Shown here piece after piece: positions 25,565 through 33,942 of a stretch of DNA of 60,003 nucleotides. The first letter of the stretch is position 1. Each line of letters opens with the position of its first letter. Source of the DNA: Algivirga pacifica (GTDB lineage Bacteria; Bacteroidota; Bacteroidia; Cytophagales; Flammeovirgaceae); contig NZ_BAABJX010000006.1 in NCBI RefSeq assembly GCF_039543525.1, positions 1 to 60,003 of the forward strand. The letters run 5' to 3'. The position numbers and the translations under genes were made by a program. A model generated the notes under the pieces. The model was not told the origin of the DNA. It was given only the letters and a program-made list of their open reading frames with translations, and searched no databases.

Positions 25565-27766
25565 TTAGCATGTCTTGAAGCCAATCACCAAAAGGTCATC
25601 AATTTGGCTATAAGGAGGAACCTTGCTATTCACCCATTTGTTGTGGAAACTTTCTACGACTTTTACTTGCTGATCCATAGGTTTTTCATGAATCATATAA
25701 AGCATGTTTTGAAGGTTTCTGCTCATGAGCTTGCGTCCTTCAGGTCCTCCAAACTGGTCTGCATATCCATCGGAGAAGATATAGAAGGTAGAATCCGGAG
25801 TAGTTGTAATGGTGTTAGTGCTGTATTGGAAGTCAATAGGGGCACTACCAATAGAGAACTTATCTGGCTTTATTTTGTATAGTTTATTGTTCTCAACATA
25901 TACCAGTGGATTCTTGGCTCCAGCATATTTTAAGGTGTTGGAAGTTTTGTTCCATGTACAGATGGCGATATCCATTCCATCTCGCATACTGGAGTCTTTA
26001 TGCAAGAAGTTAATAACCTGTTGATTCAACAATGTCAAGATAGCTCCTGGCTCAGTAACTTCTTGTGATTGTATAATCTGCTTGAGACTACTATCTCCCA
26101 ACATGGACATCATAGCACCAGGAACGCCATGTCCTGTACAGTCTACCGCTGCAATAATAATGGTATCCCCTACTTCTTCGATCCAGTAAAAATCACCACT
26201 GACAATATCTTTAGGCTTGTAAAATACAAAAGACTCGGTTAATAGTCGTTGACGCTTCTCTTCGGAAGGAAGAATGGCACTCTGTATTCTTAAAGCATAA
26301 TTGATACTGGAAGTAATCTTCTTATTTTTCTCTTCAATCAGCCTGCTATTTTGCTCTACCATATCTCGCTGTGCCGCAATCTCTTCATTCTGCTGCTCTA
26401 GCTCCTGATTTTTCTCAAATACCTCCAGGTTGATGTGTTGTAACTTTTCTGCTTGGGCCTCGATTTCCTCGTTGCGCAGTGCTAGTTCTTCAGTACGCTC
26501 CTTTACTTTGACCTCCAATGTTTCCTTGGCCGATTTCTCCATCGCAATCAAAGCTTGTGTTGCCTGCTTACTTTCTTCCTTATAAATGTTATGTCGATCA
26601 CCTAAAGCAATAGAGTGAAAGGCTACTTGAATTACCTGTCCTAGTACCAAAGCATTATCCGTGATGAAGTTGGAAGGGACTACGTTGGAAATAACCAGTA
26701 CGTAACCTACACCACCAGCCATAGAGAAAACCCAGGCTACAGAGAAGAAACGTGCATAACGGTGACCTTTACTCCAGGCATATACCGATGTGCCTAACAA
26801 CAGGGCGATGGATGTAAACCAAGAAAATTGGATGATATATACCGATTGTCTATAGCTCACAAAGAATGTACTGATAAAGGTAAGCGCTCCTAATACGATC
26901 ACGGCAATCAGGATATACCCAGTAGAAGGGGCGTACTTTTTAGGATTCAGGAAGCGATAGGAAAACCAACCTGAAGTCACAATCCAAATACTTAAGATAG
27001 AGATAGTGACATGATTAGAGGCTTCTGGATAATCCCTGAGTAAAAACTGAAAAACATGCCCTTGTAAAGAGTAATAATACAAGGTAAAGGAGATGACCGG
27101 TAAGGTATAGATCAGATGGCTTGCATCCCTTTCTGATAAGTATAAAAAGGCGTTATAGATACATAGTAGTAATAGCATTCCAAAGAACAACCCATGTCCT
27201 ATAGAATCTGTGGTACTACGTTCAATATAGGATTTATGCTGGTACAAACGGATCGGAATATTGATGGGTCCGTTAGAGCGAATCTTCAAGAAAATAGTAT
27301 GGTGCCCCTGCTTATTGAAACTAAGGGGGAATAAAAATAGAGGGTGCTCAATGACACGGCTACTGAAAACTTCTCGGTCTCCTGTTTTGATGCGTTCTAC
27401 TTTTTCTTGTCCAGGTTGAAGTAAGTAGTATTCTACATGGTCCAAGGAAGGATACCCTAATTCTAATAACCAATTGGTAAAGATTTTGTCTTCATAAAGT
27501 AAATCTACTTTAACCCAATAGGTAGAAGATGAAAAGCCTTCATTGAGAATGCGTGTTTTTTGACTTGGACGAAATCCCGTAAATGAGGGCGCACTGACAT
27601 CTTCAATAGTATATTGATGCGACTCATCGATAAAGATCTCTACTTTAGCGGTAGGGTCAATATCTGTGCTATTTTTATTCAATCGGATTAGCTCTCTCGC
27701 TTGTGTGTATTGAACTTGTGCTAAAAAAGTAAAGAACAATAAAAAAATGAATCTGATATTCGTCAT
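25565..27766 (-). CDS. 7TM-DISM receptor with SpoIIE/PP2C phosphatase domain (paralogue 1)
   Basis: A 733-residue membrane sensor that probably dephosphorylates a serine on an anti-sigma antagonist or a similar target. A signal peptide (1-23) is followed by a periplasmic DISMED2-like sensor (about 30-190, STYWVKVDLL). Next come seven membrane helices (about 195-390), a coiled coil (about 400-485, rich in Glu/Gln) and a SpoIIE-type PP2C domain (about 490-733). Metal-binding and catalytic motifs are intact: VSGDFYW, DCTGHGVPGA, GMDIAI and FSDGYADQFGG. Two further paralogues lie at 36806 and 39029. No cognate STAS/anti-sigma pair is seen in the window, so the target is unknown. Confidence 0.9.
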   Translation of the reverse strand: MTNIRFIFLLFFTFLAQVQYTQARELIRLNKNSTDIDPTAKVEIFIDESHQYTIEDVSAPSFTGFRPSQKTRILNEGFSSSTYWVKVDLLYEDKIFTNWLLELGYPSLDHVEYYLLQPGQEKVERIKTGDREVFSSRVIEHPLFLFPLSFNKQGHHTIFLKIRSNGPINIPIRLYQHKSYIERSTTDSIGHGLFFGMLLLLCIYNAFLYLSERDASHLIYTLPVISFTLYYYSLQGHVFQFLLRDYPEASNHVTISILSIWIVTSGWFSYRFLNPKKYAPSTGYILIAVIVLGALTFISTFFVSYRQSVYIIQFSWFTSIALLLGTSVYAWSKGHRYARFFSVAWVFSMAGGVGYVLVISNVVPSNFITDNALVLGQVIQVAFHSIALGDRHNIYKEESKQATQALIAMEKSAKETLEVKVKERTEELALRNEEIEAQAEKLQHINLEVFEKNQELEQQNEEIAAQRDMVEQNSRLIEEKNKKITSSINYALRIQSAILPSEEKRQRLLTESFVFYKPKDIVSGDFYWIEEVGDTIIIAAVDCTGHGVPGAMMSMLGDSSLKQIIQSQEVTEPGAILTLLNQQVINFLHKDSSMRDGMDIAICTWNKTSNTLKYAGAKNPLVYVENNKLYKIKPDKFSIGSAPIDFQYSTNTITTTPDSTFYIFSDGYADQFGGPEGRKLMSRNLQNMLYMIHEKPMDQQVKVVESFHNKWVNSKVPPYSQIDDLLVIGFKTC

Positions 27767-27904
27767 GCTTTTAATTCGACTACTGAACGAAAAATATGTA
27801 CTTATTAGAATAACGACATTCTAACTTTAAAAAGTACATTTAACAATGATAAACTATTTAAAAGAGTTTTAGTAGTAATTTTTTATAAAACTTTCATTGT
27901 GTGC

Positions 27905-28816
27905 TTATTGAAGAAGTCGCTCTTGGGCACTATTCAGTAAGTCTTCTAAGGTTTCAATACCGTGTGATTCCCATTTCATATGCTGGGCAACTAGTTGATA
28001 CACCTTACTAGGTGAATGATATTGCCGTAACTCTTTGATAGAAGCAGCTCCTTTGGACTTGGAGAGTTTGTGTTGCCCATTTTTGTCCATAATAAGGGAG
28101 TGATGAATAAAGGAAGCATTCTGAAAGCTTGATAACCCTAGTTCTTTAGCTAGCAAAAGTTGGGCCGCACTACAACTCAAAAGATCCTCTCCCCGCACAA
28201 TAAGGTTAATATTGGCCTTGATATCTTCAATCAATGAAACTATTTGGTAGGCAATAATGCCTTCTTTCCTGCGAACGACAAAGTCACGCATGGTCTGAAA
28301 AAGGTTGAGTGAGATAGGTCCCTTTAATAGGTCGTGAATTAGAATATCTTGGTTGGGGGTAATAATTCGCCAAGCTGTTTGTGGGGCTTCCCATGCACGC
28401 TCAGAGGTTCGACAATGCATAGGGTATTGCCCGTCCGTACTGTGCTTTTTAATTTCGGAACGAGAGCAATTGCAGGTAAATAGTTTTTGCTTTTCCTTAA
28501 GCTTGTTCAAGTAATATTGATATTCCTCTATGCGTAGCTGCTGGGAGTGATTTTTCTTGAAATCCTTAACATTTTCAGGCCCTTTATCGTATGTAATATT
28601 TAACCAGTCTAGCGTATGAAAGATATCGTCCAAGTAAGCATCCTTAATACGGGGACTGTCAATGTCGTCGATTCTTAAAAAAAGCTCACCGCCTTGTATT
28701 TGGGTAATAATCCATGTGAGCAAGAAAGAATAAGCGTTGCCTATATGCAGGTAACCACTCGGAGTAGGGGCTATACGCGTTTTGATAGGCTGGGGAGGAA
28801 AATTAAAAGGAAGCAT
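27905..28816 (-). CDS. gluQ: Glutamyl-Q tRNA(Asp) synthetase (GluRS-like, no anticodon domain)
   Basis: A 303-residue paralogue of the GluRS catalytic core that attaches glutamate to queuosine in tRNA-Asp. It has the class I motifs HIGN (24-27, within RIAPTPSGYLHIGNA) and KLSKS (about 250-254). It also has a zinc site formed by CNC in LFTCNCSRSEI and the Cys of YPMHC, which is characteristic of GluQ. The short length, lacking the C-terminal anticodon-binding domain, separates it from GltX. The gene stands alone, 139 bp upstream of a sensor phosphatase gene on the same strand. Confidence 0.9.
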   Translation of the reverse strand: MLPFNFPPQPIKTRIAPTPSGYLHIGNAYSFLLTWIITQIQGGELFLRIDDIDSPRIKDAYLDDIFHTLDWLNITYDKGPENVKDFKKNHSQQLRIEEYQYYLNKLKEKQKLFTCNCSRSEIKKHSTDGQYPMHCRTSERAWEAPQTAWRIITPNQDILIHDLLKGPISLNLFQTMRDFVVRRKEGIIAYQIVSLIEDIKANINLIVRGEDLLSCSAAQLLLAKELGLSSFQNASFIHHSLIMDKNGQHKLSKSKGAASIKELRQYHSPSKVYQLVAQHMKWESHGIETLEDLLNSAQERLLQ

Positions 28817-28997
28817 TCGTTTGTGAATATTTTGCTTTATCTTTATGTGTTAAGATAATATAAGCAAAGCAAAAAAAACGCCGTTTTTCTTACCGTTTTT
28901 AATTGCTGTGAAGTTTCATTTTAGTTTTGAGTGACAAAAATACAAAATATTCTTCAAGATAGGTAAGAAGAGGTGATGACAATAATTGATTAGAAAT

Positions 28998-29543
28998 ATG
29001 CCATTTGGTTTTTTTAAAAAGAAGAAAGAGGAAGAACCTCATTATGACCCTACCGATATCAAGGTAATGGATATCAGGAAAGGGTTTATATTGGATTACG
29101 ACCTGAAAACATGGGAAGTAACAGAAGAGTATGAATATGACTGGGGTAACGATTACTTTACCTATGAGTTTAAGCTAACTTGTGCTGATGATACGCTTTA
29201 TTTGGGCGTGGAAGAGGATGATGAAGTAGAGTGTACGGTAACCCGAAAGCTAAGTTGGGGACGTATGGATGAGGAAGTGGAGCAAGCACTTGTGCAGAGA
29301 GGGAAGCCGCCAAGACAAATTATTTTTGATGGAAAAGTCTATTACCGAGATGAAGAGTCTGAGGGATACTTCCGAAATATCAAGGATACTCGTTTTGAGC
29401 CTTTTATTTCCTGGGATTATTATGACGATACAGAACGTCACTACCTATCCATAGAACAATGGGGTAAAGAATCCTTTGAAGCAGCTGTAGGGGTGGTAGA
29501 GCCGGAGTCCGCTTTCAGTAATATTCTTCCTATAAGCAAATAA
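28998..29543 (+). CDS. DUF4178 domain-containing protein
   Basis: A 181-residue soluble protein. The ATG at 28998 (MPFGFFKKKKEEE) is preferred to an upstream TTG. A Lys-rich n-region is followed by the DUF4178 fold: MDIRKGFILDYDLKTWEVTEEYEYDWG, split here as IRKGFILDYDLKTW, then EYDWGNDYFTYEFKL and ISIEQWG-like ends. DUF4178 genes are known to cluster with spermidine-synthase-like and DUF350 genes, and such a synthase lies at 32091. The gene is 48 bp upstream of a Ser-rich lipoprotein gene on the same strand, so the two are probably an operon. Confidence 0.75.
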   Translation: MPFGFFKKKKEEEPHYDPTDIKVMDIRKGFILDYDLKTWEVTEEYEYDWGNDYFTYEFKLTCADDTLYLGVEEDDEVECTVTRKLSWGRMDEEVEQALVQRGKPPRQIIFDGKVYYRDEESEGYFRNIKDTRFEPFISWDYYDDTERHYLSIEQWGKESFEAAVGVVEPESAFSNILPISK

Positions 29544-29590
29544 TTAGAAATTAATATCAACCATAATTTTTAGTTCATTATAAAAGAAAG

Positions 29591-30454
29591 ATGAAAAGAT
29601 ATAAACATGTACCATTTTTGTTGATGACTTTTTTCTTCATGGTTGGCTGTAGTAGTGAGCCAGAATTTACCAAGTTACCCTTGGATGAAATTGTCAAGCA
29701 AAAAGGACGTACACAAGATTATACAATTGTATTGGATGATATGGATTTGGAAGAGAACTTATTTTCCAGCGACCACTATAAGCATCGTTACAAAGTCATT
29801 ACCATGGAAAAGGCTGCAGGGGATACAATAGCTACGCCAAAGGAGCACCTTACGGATTGGTATGACGTACCGAGAGCTTATTTTGATAACCACGTCAATG
29901 ATATGGGAATGGAATTGGCAACCATGACCGACGGCAAGTTAAGTAAGCAAGTAGGACCTGCTGGCTACTCTCAATTTGTGGGGAATCCTCAATATGGACA
30001 GTGGAAAACAGGAAGTAATGGCAGTTCTTTCTGGGAGTTCTATGGAAAGTATGCTATGATGCGCTCTTTGTTTGCATGGACATTCTATCAACCAGTATAT
30101 CGTAGTTATTACAACGATTACTCTCGTTATAGAAGCACTGGTAGACCTTACTATGGTACGACATCGACGAGTGCTCCTAGAAAATATGGGACATTCTCAC
30201 CAGCAGCCAAGGAAGGACCGAAGAATGAACGTTCAACTTCATCTTCGACTGCCCGTAGGGGAAGTCGTACATTTACCTCTAAAATGGCTAATAATAATTC
30301 TTACCGTCGTTCGGTAACCTCTAGTGCAGGGAGAAGTGCTTATGGGCCTGCAGGTTCCCGTTCAAGCAGTAGCAGATCTAGAACGAGCAGTAGTTCTGGG
30401 CGTTATGGAAGCTCTTCCAGAAGCCGTTCAGGAGGATCTTACGGAGGGAAATAA
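29591..30454 (+). CDS. Lipoprotein with Ser/Arg/Tyr-rich C-terminal tail
   Basis: A 287-residue lipoprotein: signal MKRYKHVPFLLMTFFFMVGC with Cys20. An ordered domain of about 130 residues follows (DYTIVLDDMDLE, LTDWYDVPRAYFDNHVNDMG). After residue about 160 there is a low-complexity basic tail dense in Ser, Arg, Tyr and Gly (GSRSSSSRSRTSSSSGRYGS). No catalytic motif is seen. The pattern is like the DUF4247/DUF1190-type lipoproteins found beside DUF4178 or YjfK genes, but I cannot assign it to a family. It ends in a strong bidirectional terminator. Confidence 0.65.
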   Translation: MKRYKHVPFLLMTFFFMVGCSSEPEFTKLPLDEIVKQKGRTQDYTIVLDDMDLEENLFSSDHYKHRYKVITMEKAAGDTIATPKEHLTDWYDVPRAYFDNHVNDMGMELATMTDGKLSKQVGPAGYSQFVGNPQYGQWKTGSNGSSFWEFYGKYAMMRSLFAWTFYQPVYRSYYNDYSRYRSTGRPYYGTTSTSAPRKYGTFSPAAKEGPKNERSTSSSTARRGSRTFTSKMANNNSYRRSVTSSAGRSAYGPAGSRSSSSRSRTSSSSGRYGSSSRSRSGGSYGGK

Positions 30455-30475
30455 AATCCTTACCGAAGACATAAT

Positions 30476-30513
30476 AAAAATGGCGGATAAATCATTTTAT
30501 CCGCCATTTTTAT
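30476..30513. terminator. Bidirectional terminator
   Basis: AAAAATGGCGGATAAA and TTTATCCGCCATTTTT form a 16-bp stem around TCAT, with A and T runs on the two sides. It separates the convergent lipoprotein and DUF3592 genes. Confidence 0.9.
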
Positions 30514-30537
30514 ATCATGAAGTGTGTATAGGTGATT

Positions 30538-30966
30538 TTAGAAAATCAAAAAATAGAGGCAAGCACATAGTAGAACAACTCCTAAGGAAATTTGCTCTAT
30601 GCATTTGGTTTGTACACCCCGGTAGACCATCGATTCAGAGGGTCTTTCAGGATTGTAATACACCTTTATAACATCACCTTTATGATAATTGTTTGCAACA
30701 TATTCTATAACAAAGCTTCCATATTCAAAATGATTGCCCATTTGGTACCTATACTGTATACAAGATTTTAGATTGTTGGATACTAAGATTTCTCCATCAG
30801 TAGCCTGAATGCTTTTTTTACTCTTAACATCTGATATGGTAGCATTAATAGGAAGCCATGATTTACTGCTTACTCCCTTCATAAAGCTAGAAGTACCCTT
30901 GAATAAGGAAACTAATCCGAAAACTAGTATAGAAAGGGTCAATGCGTTAGTAATAAGCGTAGTCAT
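30538..30966 (-). CDS. DUF3592 domain-containing membrane protein
   Basis: A 142-residue protein with one membrane segment at each end (about 7-25 and 122-141) and a beta-rich central domain. The central motifs IQYRYQMGNHFEYGS and GDVIKVYYNPERPSESMVYRG are the DUF3592 signature. The function of the family is unknown. The gene is on the opposite strand from its neighbours, between the DUF4178 operon and the hydrolase. Confidence 0.75.
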   Translation of the reverse strand: MTTLITNALTLSILVFGLVSLFKGTSSFMKGVSSKSWLPINATISDVKSKKSIQATDGEILVSNNLKSCIQYRYQMGNHFEYGSFVIEYVANNYHKGDVIKVYYNPERPSESMVYRGVQTKCIEQISLGVVLLCACLYFLIF

Positions 30967-31164
30967 GAGGTTATCAGATAGTGTACAATGAAAAATCTTT
31001 TGATCGTTTTTTGGGATCGTTATTAGTCTTTGTTTATGGAGAGGAGTAGATCACCTCATTTTTATACTATGAAACCCATGTGCTTGCATGGGTAGTAAAT
31101 GGCTGTACAAACAACTCTTAAAATATGATATTTTCAAGTTAATTGGTAATAATCTAACAGATAT

Positions 31165-31956
31165 ATGGCTATTTTTAAGATAATGCAAAACTCTGTGCCT
31201 AAGGCGATCATTGTTTTGGTGCATGGATTGAATAATCGCCCTGCGAATATGGAGCCTTTAGGGAGGCAGTTCTTAATGTCTCAATGTCATGTGGTAATGG
31301 TTTCTTTAAAGGGGCACGAGGAGGGAAGTAATTTTGAGCAGACGAAGGATGTACAAGTAGAAGATTGGCTATCGGATCTAACCGAAGGATTAGAGACGGC
31401 CAAGCAATTGAGAGGGAAAAGTAATCTCCCGATTCATTTTGTAGGGTTCTCGTTAGGAGCATTGACCTATTTGTGTATGCAATCTTTATTACCTCAGGGA
31501 ATTACTTATGTAGATAGAGTCGTATTGATGGCGCCTGCAGCGTTTACTTATATACAATCAGGAATGTTTAGGCCCTTGGCTAGCTTGCCGATGCAAATGC
31601 CTATTCCTAGTTTTGCCCCCTCACATTTAAAGGTACACGACGTTTTGCCTTTACAGTTTTATAAAAATCTCTTTCGTATGCAGGAAATCATTAGGGAAAA
31701 GCAATTTAGGCGTTGTAACCTGCCTTGTTTGTTGATTATGAACCCTAAGGATGAACTAATCAGCTTACGACAGTTACAGATGGATATGAAAAAATATCGC
31801 TTGAGTGAATGGGAGGTGCACAAGGTCTCTGTGGAGGAAAAGATTGGACGTAGAAAGTGGCAGCATTTGATAGCACTTAGAGAAAGCCTGGGGGGGAAGG
31901 AGTACTATGGAATGATTGATAAGATGCAGATATTTCTGAACCTTGTGAGTAATTGA
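31165..31956 (+). CDS. Alpha/beta hydrolase
   Basis: A 263-residue serine hydrolase of the alpha/beta fold. It has the oxyanion-loop HGLN after strand 3 (IVLVHGLNNRP), the nucleophile elbow GFSLG with Ser96, and a plausible acidic residue in NPKDELIS. The usual catalytic His is likely the one in KWQHLIAL. It resembles lysophospholipase/carboxylesterase members, but the substrate cannot be given. There is no signal peptide. It lies 134 bp upstream of the spermidine-synthase-like gene on the same strand. Confidence 0.75.
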   Translation: MAIFKIMQNSVPKAIIVLVHGLNNRPANMEPLGRQFLMSQCHVVMVSLKGHEEGSNFEQTKDVQVEDWLSDLTEGLETAKQLRGKSNLPIHFVGFSLGALTYLCMQSLLPQGITYVDRVVLMAPAAFTYIQSGMFRPLASLPMQMPIPSFAPSHLKVHDVLPLQFYKNLFRMQEIIREKQFRRCNLPCLLIMNPKDELISLRQLQMDMKKYRLSEWEVHKVSVEEKIGRRKWQHLIALRESLGGKEYYGMIDKMQIFLNLVSN

Positions 31957-32090
31957 GTTATAAGAGCTTGTTTGGGATTTTCTATCGGAAGACGTCTTCC
32001 AAATAAGGTCTCATATAAGTACCATGATTTTTTATAAGAGTATCGTTGATGTATGCTCATATTTTTGATTGAAAGAACATTTTAACCAGC

Positions 32091-33671
32091 ATGATTTTTA
32101 AGTTTTTTACGAAGTCAAATACCCTGAAGTTAGCACTTTTTGCAACGGGACTGTCAGGGATTGTCGCAGAATATATCCTGTCTACTTTGGCGACTTATTT
32201 TCTAGGAAACTCAGTACTACAATGGACGCTGATTCTATCCTTTATGTTGTTTGCTATGGGATTGGGGAGTCGATTGAGTAAGTACATGGAGAAGCAGTTA
32301 CTGGAACGTTTTATCATTGTAGAGTATGTGCTGTCTGTATTAGTAGCTTTTTCTTCTTTGCTCGCCTATGGTGCAGCCTCTTACGCTAGTTTTAATGATG
32401 CATTGAGTATATACACATTTCCGTTGGAGGGGGTGTTGATTTATGCATTAAGTATTCTGATAGGCTTACTGATTGGTTTGGAAATACCTTTGGTCACTCG
32501 ATTGAATGAGGAGTTTGAGTCTTTAAGGGTCAATATTTCAGCGGTGATGGAGAAGGATTACTTTGGTAGCTTGATTGGAGGGTTATTCTTTGCCTTTGTA
32601 GGGTTGCCGTACTTGGGATTAACTTATACGCCTTTTGTATTGGGTGCTGTCAATTTACTAGTAGCCATGATGTTATTCTTTCGCTTGAGGGGGATGCTAC
32701 AGCCTTTTTATAGAAAAGTATTATTGCTGACAGGGGGATTGGTAAGTATCGTGATTTTTACGGGAGGATTTTGGGCAAAAGATATTATCAATTATGGAGA
32801 GCAACAGCGTTATAAGGACAAGGTCGTTTTGCAAAAACAAACACCTTATCAACGTTTGGTGGTTACGAAGTTAAAGGAAGATTATTGGTTTTATATCAAT
32901 AGTAATCTACAGCTGAGTACTTTTGATGAGCACCTATATCATGAACCAATGGCTCATCCAGTCATGAAGCTTCAGGAGCATCCACAAGATATATTGATAT
33001 TGGGGGGAGGAGATGGTTGCCTGGCTCGTGAGGTACTAAAGTATCCTTCTGTTAAAAGTATAACCTTGGTTGATTTGGATCCTGAGGTTACAGCGCTTGC
33101 TAAAACACATCCGATCTTTACGGATATGAATAAAGGTGCTTTGACACACGAAAAAGTAAAGGTGATCAATCAAGATGCTTTTACGTTTATGGAAGAAAAC
33201 CAAGCATTCTACGATGTAGTGATGGTGGACTTCCCAGATCCTAAGAGTATCGAGCTGGGGAGGCTATATGCTTATGAGATGTATCGTATGATTTATAATC
33301 GTTTACGTCCTAGAGGAGTGATGATCGTACAGGCAGGAAGTCCATACTATGCCACAAAGGCATTCCGTTGTATTGAAAAGACGATGCAAAAAGCAGACTT
33401 TAATACTTTGCCTATGCACAATCAAGTGCTTACGTTAGGAGAGTGGGGGTGGATCGTAGGGGCCAAGGAAATTCCTCAAGAAGCATTAAAGCCAACCTTG
33501 CAGCAGTTATCTTTTGAGGATGTGGATACCAAGTGGCTTACTCGGGATGCGATGATGATGATTACCTCTTTTGGAAAGGATTTGGTGCCGATAGATTCTA
33601 TTGAGATTAATACGATCCACAATCCAGTGCTGCCAAGGTACTACCGAACAGGGAATTGGAGACTGTATTAG
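32091..33671 (+). CDS. Membrane-bound spermidine synthase-like protein
   Basis: A 526-residue protein with about seven N-terminal membrane helices (roughly 15-230) fused to a spermidine synthase-type methyltransferase-fold domain (about 250-500). The cofactor motif ILGGGDGCLAREVLKYP (Gly305-Gly309, Asp308) and the VDLDPEV acidic turn are intact. The catalytic segment reads VDFPDP where classical SpeE has DSSDP. Such membrane forms are annotated as polyamine aminopropyltransferases, but their substrate is largely untested. In other genomes they group with DUF4178 and DUF350; here DUF4178 lies 2.5 kb upstream. A short repeat hairpin follows the stop. Confidence 0.85.
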   Translation: MIFKFFTKSNTLKLALFATGLSGIVAEYILSTLATYFLGNSVLQWTLILSFMLFAMGLGSRLSKYMEKQLLERFIIVEYVLSVLVAFSSLLAYGAASYASFNDALSIYTFPLEGVLIYALSILIGLLIGLEIPLVTRLNEEFESLRVNISAVMEKDYFGSLIGGLFFAFVGLPYLGLTYTPFVLGAVNLLVAMMLFFRLRGMLQPFYRKVLLLTGGLVSIVIFTGGFWAKDIINYGEQQRYKDKVVLQKQTPYQRLVVTKLKEDYWFYINSNLQLSTFDEHLYHEPMAHPVMKLQEHPQDILILGGGDGCLAREVLKYPSVKSITLVDLDPEVTALAKTHPIFTDMNKGALTHEKVKVINQDAFTFMEENQAFYDVVMVDFPDPKSIELGRLYAYEMYRMIYNRLRPRGVMIVQAGSPYYATKAFRCIEKTMQKADFNTLPMHNQVLTLGEWGWIVGAKEIPQEALKPTLQQLSFEDVDTKWLTRDAMMMITSFGKDLVPIDSIEINTIHNPVLPRYYRTGNWRLY

Positions 33672-33720
33672 TGAACTGAACGCCAAGTAAACTTATAGTT
33701 AAGAGCTACTGTTAAGGGGT

Positions 33721-33793
33721 TTAAGGAAGAAGGATAAAGGAATAGGAACCTATGGATGGTAATCCTTTATCCTTCTTCCTTCCTCCTTTATCC
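33721..33793. repeat. Repeat-built hairpin (AAGGAAGAAGGATAAAGG words)
   Basis: 33723-33743 and 33761-33783 are near-exact reverse complements made of AAGGA/AGGATAA words, with a TTCCTCC extension. It lies about 50 bp after a stop codon and may serve as terminator. Confidence 0.8.
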
Positions 33794-33942
33794 ATTTGGA
33801 AGTAGCACCTTTATTTCTATCAGAACACTTAGTGTTTAGACCACTAGTCAGTGGACTATTTTAGTGATTGGTTTTAAGGATCCTTGGGGCACAAACAACC
33901 TGACGGAATGACTATAGCCACTAATAATTATTTATTTGGATT

